The position numbers and the translations under genes are program-made. From Spirochaetaceae bacterium (lineage in GTDB: Bacteria > Spirochaetota > Spirochaetia > Treponematales > Treponemataceae), in contig JAGAAX010000011.1 in NCBI GenBank assembly GCA_017614995.1, positions 62,001-126,000 of the forward strand: DNA of 64,000 nt. Direction: 5' to 3'. The notes beneath the pieces were generated by a model, which did not search any database, had not been told where the DNA came from, and worked only from the letters and a program-made list of their open reading frames with translations. This document shows positions 34,349-43,766 of this stretch, in pieces; the stretch's first letter is position 1, and every line of letters starts with the position of its first letter.

Positions 34349-35125
34349 TTATTCTTCTGGAATTAGAAACTGAAGCCCTTTTATGTCGTTGTCCACGTTT
34401 TTGGCGGTAAACTCGTCGTAGGCGGCAAGCACCCTGAATTCTTTTAAGCCTGAAAAGCCGGAGCTTTCCGCTTCATGTTCAATCTGCTTTAATATATCAG
34501 GCTGATTTTTTATGCTGCCGCGCCATTGGATTGCAAGCGCTCTGCATGAAGGAATCTGAATAATGCCGTTACGCAGTTCATCAAGAACAGGAATACAGGC
34601 ATAAATCTCATAAGCGCCTGTTCCGGGGTGCGGAAAAATCTGCAAAAAAGGTGTTTTCGTTATGTTTATCTCAAGGCCCTGGCTGATTGCGTCTGTAAAT
34701 GTTCCTGCAAGAAAATCAAAGAGCGGCTCATTGTTTTCACGCTTTTTGCAGTAGCAGCGTACTGCGCCGATTTTCTTTCTTGAAGTGCGGAAATCTTCGT
34801 TTGCATTCTGCCAGCTTTTTACAACTCTTATGATGCGCGTAAGGTTGTCGAGCCGTTCCTGCAGAACGTCAAGGCAAATCTGGTAATCTTCGTGGCCGTC
34901 AAAAAAGCGGTGGATAATCTCTTTTTCAAGCCCGAAATTCCGCAGCGTCATAACCTGAATAACGCGTGCCACGTCGCTGAAAGAGTAGTACCTTTTGCCG
35001 GTTGAATATTCCGTAAAAGACGGCAAGATAAAGCCTTCTTCTTCAAGGCGCAGAATGGAAGAGCGGCTTGTACCGCAGGCTTTTGCTATCTGAAAAGTGG
35101 AAAATTTGCCATTTTTGCTGTTCAT
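34349..35125 (-). CDS. MerR-family regulator with effector-binding domain
   Basis: A 258-residue regulator. The N-terminal MerR helix-turn-helix is FSTFQIAKACGTSRSSILRLEEEG with the wing YYSFSDVARVIQVMTLRNFG. A coiled coil follows, then a C-terminal domain (about 115-255) resembling the GyrI/BltR-type small-molecule binding fold. It is divergent from pheA and shares a 16-base palindrome with it. Its own promoter (TGGACA, 17, TATTTT) places the -10 only 6 bases before the ATG, with no Shine-Dalgarno site, so the mRNA is probably leaderless. Confidence 0.88.
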   Translation of the reverse strand: MNSKNGKFSTFQIAKACGTSRSSILRLEEEGFILPSFTEYSTGKRYYSFSDVARVIQVMTLRNFGLEKEIIHRFFDGHEDYQICLDVLQERLDNLTRIIRVVKSWQNANEDFRTSRKKIGAVRCYCKKRENNEPLFDFLAGTFTDAISQGLEINITKTPFLQIFPHPGTGAYEIYACIPVLDELRNGIIQIPSCRALAIQWRGSIKNQPDILKQIEHEAESSGFSGLKEFRVLAAYDEFTAKNVDNDIKGLQFLIPEE

Positions 35126-35131
35126 ATAAAA

Positions 35132-35180
35132 AAAATACCAGTCTTGCTATTGCGTGTCCAGTAGTGGACAGTGGTATATT
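35132..35180. promoter_or_regulatory. Divergent MerR/pheA promoters sharing one operator
   Basis: Palindrome TGTCCA-GTAG-TGGACA (35155-35170). For pheA (plus) it lies between TTGCGT (35150-35155) and TATATT (35175-35180), whose spacing is 19 bases, the long spacer typical of MerR-activated promoters. For the regulator (minus) its left arm is the -35 (TGGACA) of a promoter with -10 TATTTT at 35137-35132. Confidence 0.7.
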
Positions 35181-35186
35181 CTTCCA

Positions 35187-36017
35187 ATGAATTACAAAAT
35201 TGCTTATTGCGGAATAGAAGGGGCGTTTGCAAATATTGCCGCCAGAAATATCTTTCCTTCAGACGAATTGGTTGCTTTTACAAGTTTTCCACATGCTTAT
35301 GCTTCAGTTGAAAACGGACAGTGTGATTTTGCGGTGCTTCCGCTTGAGAACAGTTTTGCAGGCGATGTACGCGGGGTTTTTGACCTTCTTTTTAAAGGAA
35401 ATCTTTTTATTACCCAGATTTTTGAGTTTAGAATTTCGCAGACACTTCTCGGAGTTGAGGGTGCAGAAATTTCAGATATAAAGACAGTTTACAGCCATCA
35501 GCAGGCACTCGACCAGTGCACGCAGTTTATTACCGATCATGGCTTTCAGACAATAGCGTCTGTGAACACAGCCATTGCGGCAAAAGAAGTAGCGCAGAAA
35601 GGCGACAAGACTGTGGCTGCAATTGCAAGCGAAGAGGCAGGCCGTCTTTACGGGCTTAAGGCGCTTGCAAAGGGCATAAACCAGGACACAGAGAACACGA
35701 CTAGATTTGCGGTTCTTTCGCGCGATGCAGATTATGCCCGCAACGAAGAGGCTAAAATTATTTCGTACCTTATGTTCAATGTTAAAAACGTGCCGGGCGC
35801 TTTGTCCTCTGCCATTAAGATAATCAGTAAAAAAGACTACAACCTCATCGGGCTTCACAGCCATCCGGTTCAGAATGCTCCATGGGAATATTATTTTTAC
35901 GCAGAAGTTGAAGGCTGCCTTGCAAGCAGAAACGGTCAGAAGCTTATTGACAAATTGAAAAAATGCTGTCTTTCTGTAAAACTAATCGGGCAGATTGCTG
36001 AAAGAGAGGATGCTTAA
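35187..36017 (+). CDS. pheA: Prephenate dehydratase
   Basis: A 276-residue prephenate dehydratase making phenylpyruvate for phenylalanine. The catalytic domain shows IEGAFANIAARNIFP, LPLENSFAGDVRGVFDLL and the conserved Thr-Arg-Phe in NTTRFAVLSR. A C-terminal ACT domain (about 200-275) starts NVPGALSSAIKIISKKDYN; the phenylalanine-binding ESRP motif of other enzymes reads HSHP. There is no chorismate mutase domain. The start at 35187 is just after a -10 box, with no ribosome site. aroF follows with 1 base between stop and start. Confidence 0.94.
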   Translation: MNYKIAYCGIEGAFANIAARNIFPSDELVAFTSFPHAYASVENGQCDFAVLPLENSFAGDVRGVFDLLFKGNLFITQIFEFRISQTLLGVEGAEISDIKTVYSHQQALDQCTQFITDHGFQTIASVNTAIAAKEVAQKGDKTVAAIASEEAGRLYGLKALAKGINQDTENTTRFAVLSRDADYARNEEAKIISYLMFNVKNVPGALSSAIKIISKKDYNLIGLHSHPVQNAPWEYYFYAEVEGCLASRNGQKLIDKLKKCCLSVKLIGQIAEREDA

Positions 36018-36018
36018 C

Positions 36019-37047
36019 ATGAACATGGAATTTGAACGGAAACTTACCATTCCGATGAAAGTAAAGGAAACATATCCGCTTACTGATGAAATGAAAAAGA
36101 CTGTCAAACAGAAAAGAGACGAATTAAAATCGATTTTTGAGGGCAGGGATGACAGACTGTCTCTTATTATAGGCCCATGTTCTGCTGACAATGAGGACAG
36201 TGTACTCGATTATGTTTCAAGGCTCTGCACCGTTCAGGAAAAAGTAAAAGACAAGATAATGATTGTTCCGCGCATATATACGAACAAGCCGCGCACAACA
36301 GGCGCAGGCTACAAGGGAATGCTTCACCAGCCAGACCCAAATGGCAAGCCGGACATGTTTAAAGGAATTATCGCGACAAGGCATATTCACATGCGCGCCG
36401 TTAAAGAAACAGGCTTTATCTGCGCAGACGAGATGCTTTACCCTGAAAACTACCGCTATCTTGATGATTTGCTCGGCTATGTTGCGGTCGGCGCGCGCTC
36501 GGTTGAAGACCAGCAGCACAGGCTTACCGCAAGCGGCATTGAAGTTCCTGTCGGCATGAAAAACCCGACGAGCGGCGATTTTTCTGTAATGATGAACGCC
36601 ATTCTGGCAGCCCAGCATCCGCATACGTTTATCTATAGAGGCTGGGAAGTTCATTCAGAGGGCAATCCGCACTGTCACGCGATTCTGCGCGGCTCTATAA
36701 GCAAGCATGGCAATTATGTTCAGAATTATCATTACGAAGATTTAATCCGCCTTTGTGACGAATATGCAGAACGCGAGTTGCAGAATCCGGCTGTTGTTAT
36801 AGACACAAACCATGCCAATTCCAAAAAAAATCCGTTTGAGCAGCCCCGTATTATTATGGAAGTGCTTAATTCACGCCGATATAATAAGGGCATAGCAAGC
36901 ATCTTGAAAGGCTTTATGGTAGAAAGCTATATCGAAGACGGTGCTCAGTCTCCCGGCGAAACCTGCTACGGCAAGTCAATTACAGATCCATGCCTCGGCT
37001 GGGAAAAAACAGAACGCCTGATTTATGATATTGCGGATAAGCTGTAA
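36019..37047 (+). CDS. aroF: 3-deoxy-7-phosphoheptulonate (DAHP) synthase, class I
   Basis: A DAHP synthase of the AroF/G/H type (342 residues) catalysing the first shikimate step from PEP and erythrose 4-phosphate. Motifs are LIIGPCSADNED, PRIYTNKPRTTGAGYKG, GARSVEDQQHR, GMKNPTSGDF, VVIDTNHANSKKNP and GAQSPGETCYGKSITDPCLGW. The start is placed at 36019, about 10 bases after GAGAGG; 36025 is also possible. With pheA it forms an operon for aromatic amino acid synthesis. Confidence 0.95.
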   Translation: MNMEFERKLTIPMKVKETYPLTDEMKKTVKQKRDELKSIFEGRDDRLSLIIGPCSADNEDSVLDYVSRLCTVQEKVKDKIMIVPRIYTNKPRTTGAGYKGMLHQPDPNGKPDMFKGIIATRHIHMRAVKETGFICADEMLYPENYRYLDDLLGYVAVGARSVEDQQHRLTASGIEVPVGMKNPTSGDFSVMMNAILAAQHPHTFIYRGWEVHSEGNPHCHAILRGSISKHGNYVQNYHYEDLIRLCDEYAERELQNPAVVIDTNHANSKKNPFEQPRIIMEVLNSRRYNKGIASILKGFMVESYIEDGAQSPGETCYGKSITDPCLGWEKTERLIYDIADKL

Positions 37048-37286
37048 AAAATCTGCATAATTCTAAGCAGTTTTCCGTATAAAATACAGAAAATCAGATT
37101 CTCAAAAGCATGCCTGCGGTGTAAAAATTCGAACAAAATGAAAATTTTGGTTCACATAAGGTATATGTTGTTATATAATAACTTATTACTAAATAAAGAA
37201 ATTGTTCTTCCTTGCTGTGCTTATGAGGACATAATGGCAGAAATAATAAACACACAAATTTTAGGTAAGCTGGTACTTGTTAAGAT

Positions 37287-38681
37287 ATGAATTTTAAAGA
37301 ACGCATTTCATCAGCTCTACTTTTATTTAAGAATACATTTCTATATCCAGATTCACATAAAGAAATACTGGCTGATAAAAATATAAAACGCATACACTTT
37401 ATTTTAGTGGTTCCCTTTATTTTATGTGTTTTTGGTTTTATTCAATTTCTTAGAAATGGGCTTAGCAATAATCCCTCTGAAAACAAATATTTAATAATGT
37501 ACTATATACTCTTTATGAGTCTTGATCTTTTTAGTTTTATTTCGGCATCAATTATCATAAAGAAAAAAATAAAGTCTGTTTTTCTCAAACAAACAGTAGT
37601 GAATATAGTTATTGGCTGTTTTATCTTTCTGTTTATTTTTGGTGTTTTCGATAGTGATGTAAGCCGCATAATTGTAGATTTTATATTTTTTACTGTATTG
37701 ATTCTTCTGTCGATTATTTTCTTGGATCTCAGCCCTGTTTTATATTTTTTGATGATAATAACAGGCTTGATTTGCTTAGGTGCAAAAGTAGTTATATTAA
37801 AAGTACCACTAAACATGCTGAACATATATTTTTTCGGAGTTGTCATATTTTTTGTCTGTTTTTTCAAGCAGTATGTAACCGTCCGCAATTTAAGGCAGGA
37901 AGATCAAATTCTTGCGCAGCAGAAGCAGTTAGAATCTCAAAACGAAGAGCTTGAGCGTCAGAAATCTCAGCTTATGAACAATAAGAAAATTCTCGAAGCT
38001 GAAGTTCTTGAGCAGACTGAATCAATCCACAAGCGCGATGACCAGATTATCAAAATGCAGAATTCTACAATTATTGCATTGTCAAACCTTATTGAAAACC
38101 GCGACGAGGACACAGGAAACCATGTAAGCCGCACAAGCCGCTATGTCAATATGCTGACAAAACGGGCACTTGAAGTAAATCTTTATACTGACACGATAAA
38201 CGAAAAATTTTTGGAAAATATCCGCAAAGCCGCTCCTCTGCACGACATGGGAAAAATTGTCGTTTCAGATGTGATTTTGAAAAAGCCTGGCAGACTGACA
38301 GATGAAGAATTCAAAGACATGCAGCGGCATACAATTGAGGGCGGCAGAATCGTAAAAGAAATTTTGAGCGATATAGAAGATACTGAATATATAGACATGG
38401 CTTCAGAAGTAGCTTTGTACCACCACGAAAAGTTTAACGGCACAGGCTATCCGTACAATCTTAAGGGCTGTGCAATTCCTGTTTCTGCCAGAATTATGGC
38501 TCTTGCAGATGTTTTTGACGCCCTTGTTTCTAAGCGCTGCTATAAAGAGCCGTTTTCGCTCGACGAGGCTTTGCAGATTATCAGAGAAGAGTCGGGCAAG
38601 CATTTTGACCCGTTCCTTGCCGAGGCATTTTTAGGCTTAAAAGACGAGCTTAGCGAATGCCTTAACGACGACAGACTATAA
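37287..38681 (+). CDS. Membrane HD-GYP cyclic-di-GMP phosphodiesterase
   Basis: A 464-residue signalling protein. About six transmembrane helices fill residues 35-200, then a coiled coil (QKQLESQNEELERQKSQL) and an HD-GYP domain with AAPLHDMGKI and HHEKFNGTGYP, so the catalytic set for c-di-GMP hydrolysis is intact. The first 600 bases are clearly AT-rich compared with the catalytic half, which has the base use of the surrounding genes. No strong ribosome site is seen. The 37048-37286 gap contains AT-rich sequence and no gene. Confidence 0.92.
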   Translation: MNFKERISSALLLFKNTFLYPDSHKEILADKNIKRIHFILVVPFILCVFGFIQFLRNGLSNNPSENKYLIMYYILFMSLDLFSFISASIIIKKKIKSVFLKQTVVNIVIGCFIFLFIFGVFDSDVSRIIVDFIFFTVLILLSIIFLDLSPVLYFLMIITGLICLGAKVVILKVPLNMLNIYFFGVVIFFVCFFKQYVTVRNLRQEDQILAQQKQLESQNEELERQKSQLMNNKKILEAEVLEQTESIHKRDDQIIKMQNSTIIALSNLIENRDEDTGNHVSRTSRYVNMLTKRALEVNLYTDTINEKFLENIRKAAPLHDMGKIVVSDVILKKPGRLTDEEFKDMQRHTIEGGRIVKEILSDIEDTEYIDMASEVALYHHEKFNGTGYPYNLKGCAIPVSARIMALADVFDALVSKRCYKEPFSLDEALQIIREESGKHFDPFLAEAFLGLKDELSECLNDDRL

Positions 38682-38686
38682 CCGCC

Positions 38687-39637
38687 ATGACTTGGGTTTT
38701 TCTTGTTCTTTTGTACGGCGTTCTAAAAGGCGGAAGGGAAATAGCCAAAAAAAAGGCGATGTACACAAACACCGTAATGGAAGTTCTTGTGGCTTATACG
38801 GTTCTTTCGTTTGTTTTCGTCGTTCCGCAGGCAAAAGACGCAGGCGGCATGGAGCTTAAGTTCTATTTTTTAGTTGCATTAAAAGCTTTTGCGATTTTTC
38901 TTGCATGGATTTGCAGTTTCCGCTCTTTAAAGTTTTTGCCTGTAAGTCTTTACGGCATCTTGTCGCTGTCGCGCATTCTTTTTGCGACATTGCTCGGCGT
39001 TATAGTGCTTCACGAAACATTGGGAATATACCAGATTTTGGGGCTTATTCTTGTAAGTGCAGGGCTTCTGCTTTTAAAGTTCAAGCCTAAAAGCAGGAAA
39101 CGCACTGCTGTGCGTGGCGGTGCTGCTGTTGCCGGTTCTAATGGCGCGGACGTAGAGGCTTCAGCCTTAGAAGCTGCCCAAAACCAAGAAATGCCGACCC
39201 AGATTCCTGTTAGAGAGACAACGGCGTTTTTTGTTGCGCTTGCATTTCTTTCGTGCATTTTCAATTCAGTTTCGGGCTTTATGGACAAGATTCTTATGCG
39301 CGACATCAACAGCTCGCAGCTTCAGTTCTGGTATATGCTGTTTCTTGTCTCGTATTATGTAATTTATCTGCTTGTCAAAAGGGAAAAAATCAGCTTTTCT
39401 GTGCTTAAGAACAAATGGGTGTGGCTGCTTGCCGTTATGTTTGTTATCGGCGACAAGGCGCTTTTTATAGCAAACGCCAACCCCGAAAGCCGCATCACTG
39501 TAATGACGCTGCTCAAGCAGAGCGCATGCATAATCACAATTCTCGGCGGAAAGTTCATTTTCAAAGAGAAGGGCATAGGCTACAAGCTGTTCTGCGCTTC
39601 AATTATAATAACAGGAATTGTTCTCGGCGTTCTGTAG
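38687..39637 (+). CDS. EamA/DMT-family transporter
   Basis: A 316-residue drug/metabolite-transporter-like protein with about ten transmembrane helices in two EamA repeats. The first repeat ends near residue 130 with ILVSAGLLLLKF. A polar Ala-rich loop (about 131-180) joins it to the second, which ends FKEKGIGYKLFCASIIITGIVLGVL. The ATG lies 5 bases after the HD-GYP stop, so they are likely co-transcribed. The substrate is unknown. Confidence 0.88.
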   Translation: MTWVFLVLLYGVLKGGREIAKKKAMYTNTVMEVLVAYTVLSFVFVVPQAKDAGGMELKFYFLVALKAFAIFLAWICSFRSLKFLPVSLYGILSLSRILFATLLGVIVLHETLGIYQILGLILVSAGLLLLKFKPKSRKRTAVRGGAAVAGSNGADVEASALEAAQNQEMPTQIPVRETTAFFVALAFLSCIFNSVSGFMDKILMRDINSSQLQFWYMLFLVSYYVIYLLVKREKISFSVLKNKWVWLLAVMFVIGDKALFIANANPESRITVMTLLKQSACIITILGGKFIFKEKGIGYKLFCASIIITGIVLGVL

Positions 39638-39679
39638 CCCGAATGGCGGGTTCTCAGAATTGCGGTGGCTGAGCAGGCT

Positions 39680-39774
39680 GGTCGGTGAGCGTAGCCGAAC
39701 CGACCGCTACAGTAGCATAGGTTCTATTTTTTGCTCATTTCGGATTCGGTCACTTCGGCTTGGTTCAGTGACCG
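39680..39774. repeat. Two palindromes of the TGAGCGNAGYCGAA family
   Basis: GGTCGGT-GAGCGTAGCCGA-ACCGACC (39680-39705) and CGGTCACT...AGTGACCG (39747-39774). The second, read on the minus strand, matches the CGGTCACTGAGCGAAG-type palindromes around the GIY-YIG gene at 43.8-44.4 kb. Confidence 0.65.
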
Positions 39775-39782
39775 GTTTCCGC

Positions 39783-39815
39783 TAAAAAAAGGCCACCGGT
39801 TGACCGGTGACCTTT
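39783..39815 (-). terminator. Terminator of the lectin lipoprotein gene
   Basis: On the minus strand AAAGGTCACCGGT-CA-ACCGGTGGCCTTT is followed by a T-run of about seven. Confidence 0.85.
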
Positions 39816-39825
39816 GGCTTGCGTT

Positions 39826-42324
39826 TTATTTGCCGCTGCTATTGCTGCTGCGGGAATAATCTTTTTCTGCAATAAGTACAGAAGCATCCGGTGTTCCGCC
39901 TGGTCCGTTGTAAGCAGTATACTCGATTATCAAGCCATGAGAGTCTTTATCATTTCCCCATGTGTATAGACCTGTATAAAAGGCGTAATCGTATGCGTAG
40001 CTATCAGTTCTTGGGTGAGCCCAGTCTATATACCACCTGTCCAGCTTTTCTTCAGGCCAGTAGCAATTGTCATAAGAATGCTTGTTTGCCAGTTCTGTTA
40101 TAGAGTCTTGGTTCGGTTTCTCAGAAAAGTTGTCTTTTGTGTATAATGGTACTCCATTACTGATTCCGGGCATTTCATTTCCAAGACTCCACGTACCGTT
40201 CCTCTTTCTGTCTTTAAAGCTATCCCATGCAGCAAAACTGCCGTTTATAGTTTTTTTTGATTCTTGGTCGTAAAATGGCGTACCTTCTTCAGGACCGCAA
40301 GCCCATTTCCATATACCATTTTCTCTTTTTGCACCAATCCAACCTCTCGCATTTGATTGGTTGATGTTCTGTTTTTTGTATACGCGGTCGTAGATAAACA
40401 TATTTTCTGTCTGCGAAGTTATGGTCATAAGATAGCCGGTAAGACCGTTGAATTTGCTTGCTTTTGCTTTAGTAAGAGCGGCATTCCAATCTTTTGTTTT
40501 ATATGTATTGTCAATTTTATAAAAGCTTCCATTAAAGTATGTAGCATGATTGTCTTTTATATATTGCAAATCAACAGTCTGAAGGTTGAGTTTTATCTTC
40601 ACCTGAGATTTACCTGGTTCAATGAAAAAATGAATCTTTTCAAGGAAGCTCGATGCTGCGGAAGCTGCAATTTCATGGTTTTCGGATATGAACTGCACGT
40701 ATTTAAGTTTATCGCTAGTTTTAATGTTATTGTCAGTGTTACTGTCACCGTCAATATATTTGTCAACATATACGTTGAGGCTGTCATCACTGTAACGGAT
40801 TGCCATGTCAAAGTTACCGCCGTCTACAGTTGTAGACTGTACTTTAAAGTAACCGCCTTCTACACCGATGCTGAGAATCGTACCGTCAGAATGGAAGTGA
40901 TCAGGTCCAAGTGTAAAGTAATCTCCGTCAGCGTCTCTTGACCATGTTACATCTTCCGGGTCAGGCAGGCTTATGCCTGCTTTGATTTTGACGTTGTTTT
41001 CTTTGTCTTCCAGTTCAACATTTTCTGTGCGGTAGCTGTTTCTGAGCGTATAGTGGTTGCTGGCAGATGATTCAACAACAACTGCTCCGGCTGATGTATT
41101 TGGCGCTGCAATCAGTGTAATTTTATTTCCGGCAGAACTTACATTGCCGTCTGCGTAAACCTTGCTTCCAGAGAAAGACTTGAGCCAGATACCGCTTTTT
41201 TTCTGGTTGCCTACTTCAGGATTGCCTGAAAGATGGATGATAGAACCGCCGATTAAAGCTGTTTTTGGAGTGTTGCCGTTGCCGCCGTAAACGTTGTTGA
41301 GTCTTCCGCCTGTAATAGTGATATCACCGGTCGGCGCGCTCATATAAGTGATATAACCAGGTGCGCTGATAGTTGGTGCATCTGCATCGCCTGATGTACC
41401 TGCGTACAAATCAAAACCTGCAAAATTTGTATAGTTCTCATTAACTGCATTAAGAGATTTTTCGTTTCCGGCTGCATCGGTAAAGTATATCATTGTTGCG
41501 CCGTCAGTTTCTTTAACAGTTACTGGAATTCCATTAGCGAATACTTTGCTGTGCTCAAGGTCTGCATACGGAGCAGGCTGCAATTTTGCGTACAGGGTAA
41601 CATCGCCAGTTTTTTCCATTCTGCCCCAGCCTGTCACTGGAGTAGTTAGAGTTTCTTCCTCATACCAGCCGTCAAAGTAGTAGTTCTTTGCGGTAACTTT
41701 GTTTGGGTTTTCATTGAATTGTATGCCAATGCTTTCTTTATATGTTGCCGGATACGGGTTATCGATAATTCCTTCCGGTCTGTAGATAATTCTGTGTTCG
41801 CCGGGCGCCATTTCATTGAGGATTACAGTATATGGCTTTTCGGTGTCATCTTCAGCCTTTACGGTAAAAGTAACGGTATTGTTAAAGAAATCTATCGGAG
41901 CGTTAGTAGTCCAGATTTTTTCGCCGTTTTCTTCAGTCTGTGTAAAAGTGTCTTCTTTAATTGTTGCGGTAGAAGAAATTTTTATAGTAGGTTTAAGAAG
42001 AGGCTTTGCATCCATTGTACCGTAATTATAATCAACAATAATCTGCTGATTATTGGTATCTGACAGACGTCCTGCCAAATCGCTTGAAAATGCTGAAAGG
42101 GCAGGGGCGTTTTTGGCTTTTTCAAATTTAAAGCTTATAATCTCTGCGGCAGAAGATCTTGCCGGTGTAGAAGGTGTGTTCTCTTCTTCTGGTGCTTCCG
42201 ATGATGCTGCAGGACCAGCAGCGGCTCCGCCACCGCCTCCTCCGCCACCACCGCAGGCGAATGGGAATGTTAACGCGAGGGTTAAAAGAATAATCAGTAA
42301 TAAAGTGTTTTTAAATTTTTTCAT
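39826..42324 (-). CDS. Large lipoprotein with C-type lectin-like domain
   Basis: An 832-residue surface lipoprotein candidate. The signal peptide ends FPFACGGGGGGGGG; the glycine codons are mixed (GGT, GGC, GGA), so this tract is not a homopolymer. An InlB-type repeat occurs near residues 210-250 (YYFDGWYEEETLTTPVTGWG). The central region is beta-rich. The C-terminus (about 620-815) resembles a C-type lectin fold: YLMTITSQTENMFIYDRV, GWIGAKRENGIWKWACGPEEG and DNCYWPEEKLDRW. The ATG at 42324 follows AAAGGAT. Adhesion or glycan binding is likely but unproven. Confidence 0.85.
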   Translation of the reverse strand: MKKFKNTLLLIILLTLALTFPFACGGGGGGGGGAAAGPAASSEAPEEENTPSTPARSSAAEIISFKFEKAKNAPALSAFSSDLAGRLSDTNNQQIIVDYNYGTMDAKPLLKPTIKISSTATIKEDTFTQTEENGEKIWTTNAPIDFFNNTVTFTVKAEDDTEKPYTVILNEMAPGEHRIIYRPEGIIDNPYPATYKESIGIQFNENPNKVTAKNYYFDGWYEEETLTTPVTGWGRMEKTGDVTLYAKLQPAPYADLEHSKVFANGIPVTVKETDGATMIYFTDAAGNEKSLNAVNENYTNFAGFDLYAGTSGDADAPTISAPGYITYMSAPTGDITITGGRLNNVYGGNGNTPKTALIGGSIIHLSGNPEVGNQKKSGIWLKSFSGSKVYADGNVSSAGNKITLIAAPNTSAGAVVVESSASNHYTLRNSYRTENVELEDKENNVKIKAGISLPDPEDVTWSRDADGDYFTLGPDHFHSDGTILSIGVEGGYFKVQSTTVDGGNFDMAIRYSDDSLNVYVDKYIDGDSNTDNNIKTSDKLKYVQFISENHEIAASAASSFLEKIHFFIEPGKSQVKIKLNLQTVDLQYIKDNHATYFNGSFYKIDNTYKTKDWNAALTKAKASKFNGLTGYLMTITSQTENMFIYDRVYKKQNINQSNARGWIGAKRENGIWKWACGPEEGTPFYDQESKKTINGSFAAWDSFKDRKRNGTWSLGNEMPGISNGVPLYTKDNFSEKPNQDSITELANKHSYDNCYWPEEKLDRWYIDWAHPRTDSYAYDYAFYTGLYTWGNDKDSHGLIIEYTAYNGPGGTPDASVLIAEKDYSRSSNSSGK

Positions 42325-42519
42325 CTGCAAATCCTTTTGCCTAAAAAGCGATATCCCCTCGCCACGTTATAATATCGGCAGAAATCTCAAAAAAGTCAAT
42401 TGTTAAAACTCTAATTTCTCTAAATACAATGTAAAAGATGCAAATTTCGGCAGAAACTTGGCGTTTTGTAAATCTTAGGTTATGATGCTATTATATTTAA
42501 AATGCTTTTGGGAGGGATT

Positions 42520-43758
42520 ATGTACATTTCTTATGTTACTTATGCTCTGGTTGTGGCTCTGCTTTTGTGGGGTGGCAAATTAGCCCGCGGAAAAGGCAAT
42601 TTCCACGAAGATTCGACTTCTCTTGAGGTTACAAAGTCTTTGCGCGGTTTTGCGGCGCTCGGCGTTATTCTGCACCATATTTCGCAGGAACAGGCTTTTC
42701 AGATGTCGGCAGGGCAGGGACACCATGGCGAGCTTAGTATTTTTGTAAATGCGGGCTTTTTCTTTGTCGCAGTCTTTTTCTTCTGCTCGGGTTTCGGTCT
42801 GATTAAGAGCCTTGATACAAAAGAGAATTATCTTGAAGGCTTTTTGAAAAAGCGCGTGTTCAAGGCGATTCTTATTCCGTTTTATGTAAACGCCGTTCTT
42901 TTTGCAATTTTCGGTATTGCAGGCGGTTATGACCTGCCGCCGCTGCGCCTGATTGCAGGCCTTTTGGGCTTGACTCTGCTCAATTATTACGCATGGTATC
43001 CTGTGGTGCTTACGCTTTTGTATATTGCGTTTTACTTTATCTTTAAGAACGTCAAAAACAGAAAGCTCTGCTTTACGCTGATGTTTCTCGTGATTTTTTT
43101 GCAGGGCGTGTTCTTCTGCTTTAACGGACATTTTGCGTGGTGGGCAGGCGAGCCGAACTGGTGGGTTGTGCCGGGCGCAGTTCAAAATGCCGTCTGGTGG
43201 AAGCAGCCGGGCGTAATCTGGTTTTTCGGCGAATGGTGGGTCAATTCTTCTATAGCGTTTTTTATCGGCATGGTTTTTGCTGCCAACGAAGAGAAAATCC
43301 GCGGATGGTTCAAGAAGCTTTATCTTTTGAAGCTTCTCTGCTGCATTGTGCTGCTGGTTGCGTTCCATATTCTTTCGGGCTTTCTTCAGGGAAAATTCGC
43401 CTACTGGTCAGAATGGGCAGGCAACGGCCCGGGCATCTTGAACAAGTTTATCTGCTATTTGGGCCAGCTTCCGCAAGTCACAATGTTTGTCATTACGCTT
43501 TTTGCCGTAATGCTCGTTTATCATGCTGAAAACCCTGTTTCGCGCTTTTTTGGCGGCATTTCGTATGAAACTTATATGATGAACCTTGTCGCAATAACGG
43601 TTTTCCGCTTTTTGATTTATAACGGCAGAAGCCCGCTTTATAAAGCCGGAAACTACAATCTTGTGCTTTACGAGGTTTGCGTAATTGCGTCTACAATTGC
43701 GCTTGCACTGCTCTTCAAGCTTTTGAATAAGCTTGTATACAAACTTTTTAAGCTGTAA
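42520..43758 (+). CDS. Membrane acyltransferase, family 3
   Basis: A 412-residue integral membrane acyltransferase of the OafA type, which O-acylates cell-surface sugars. The family motif is near residues 35-50 (TKSLRGFAALGVILHHIS), with the essential His-His and a preceding Arg. About ten transmembrane helices follow. The start at 42520 has GGGAGG directly upstream, so the ATG at 42502 is rejected. The target polymer is unknown. Confidence 0.9.
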   Translation: MYISYVTYALVVALLLWGGKLARGKGNFHEDSTSLEVTKSLRGFAALGVILHHISQEQAFQMSAGQGHHGELSIFVNAGFFFVAVFFFCSGFGLIKSLDTKENYLEGFLKKRVFKAILIPFYVNAVLFAIFGIAGGYDLPPLRLIAGLLGLTLLNYYAWYPVVLTLLYIAFYFIFKNVKNRKLCFTLMFLVIFLQGVFFCFNGHFAWWAGEPNWWVVPGAVQNAVWWKQPGVIWFFGEWWVNSSIAFFIGMVFAANEEKIRGWFKKLYLLKLLCCIVLLVAFHILSGFLQGKFAYWSEWAGNGPGILNKFICYLGQLPQVTMFVITLFAVMLVYHAENPVSRFFGGISYETYMMNLVAITVFRFLIYNGRSPLYKAGNYNLVLYEVCVIASTIALALLFKLLNKLVYKLFKL

Positions 43759-43766
43759 GTCCAGCC

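Noticed and set aside
39826-42324. C-type lectin lipoprotein as a retroelement target or poly-G switch
   Set aside because: Glycine codons are mixed, no template repeat is seen, and the frame is intact.
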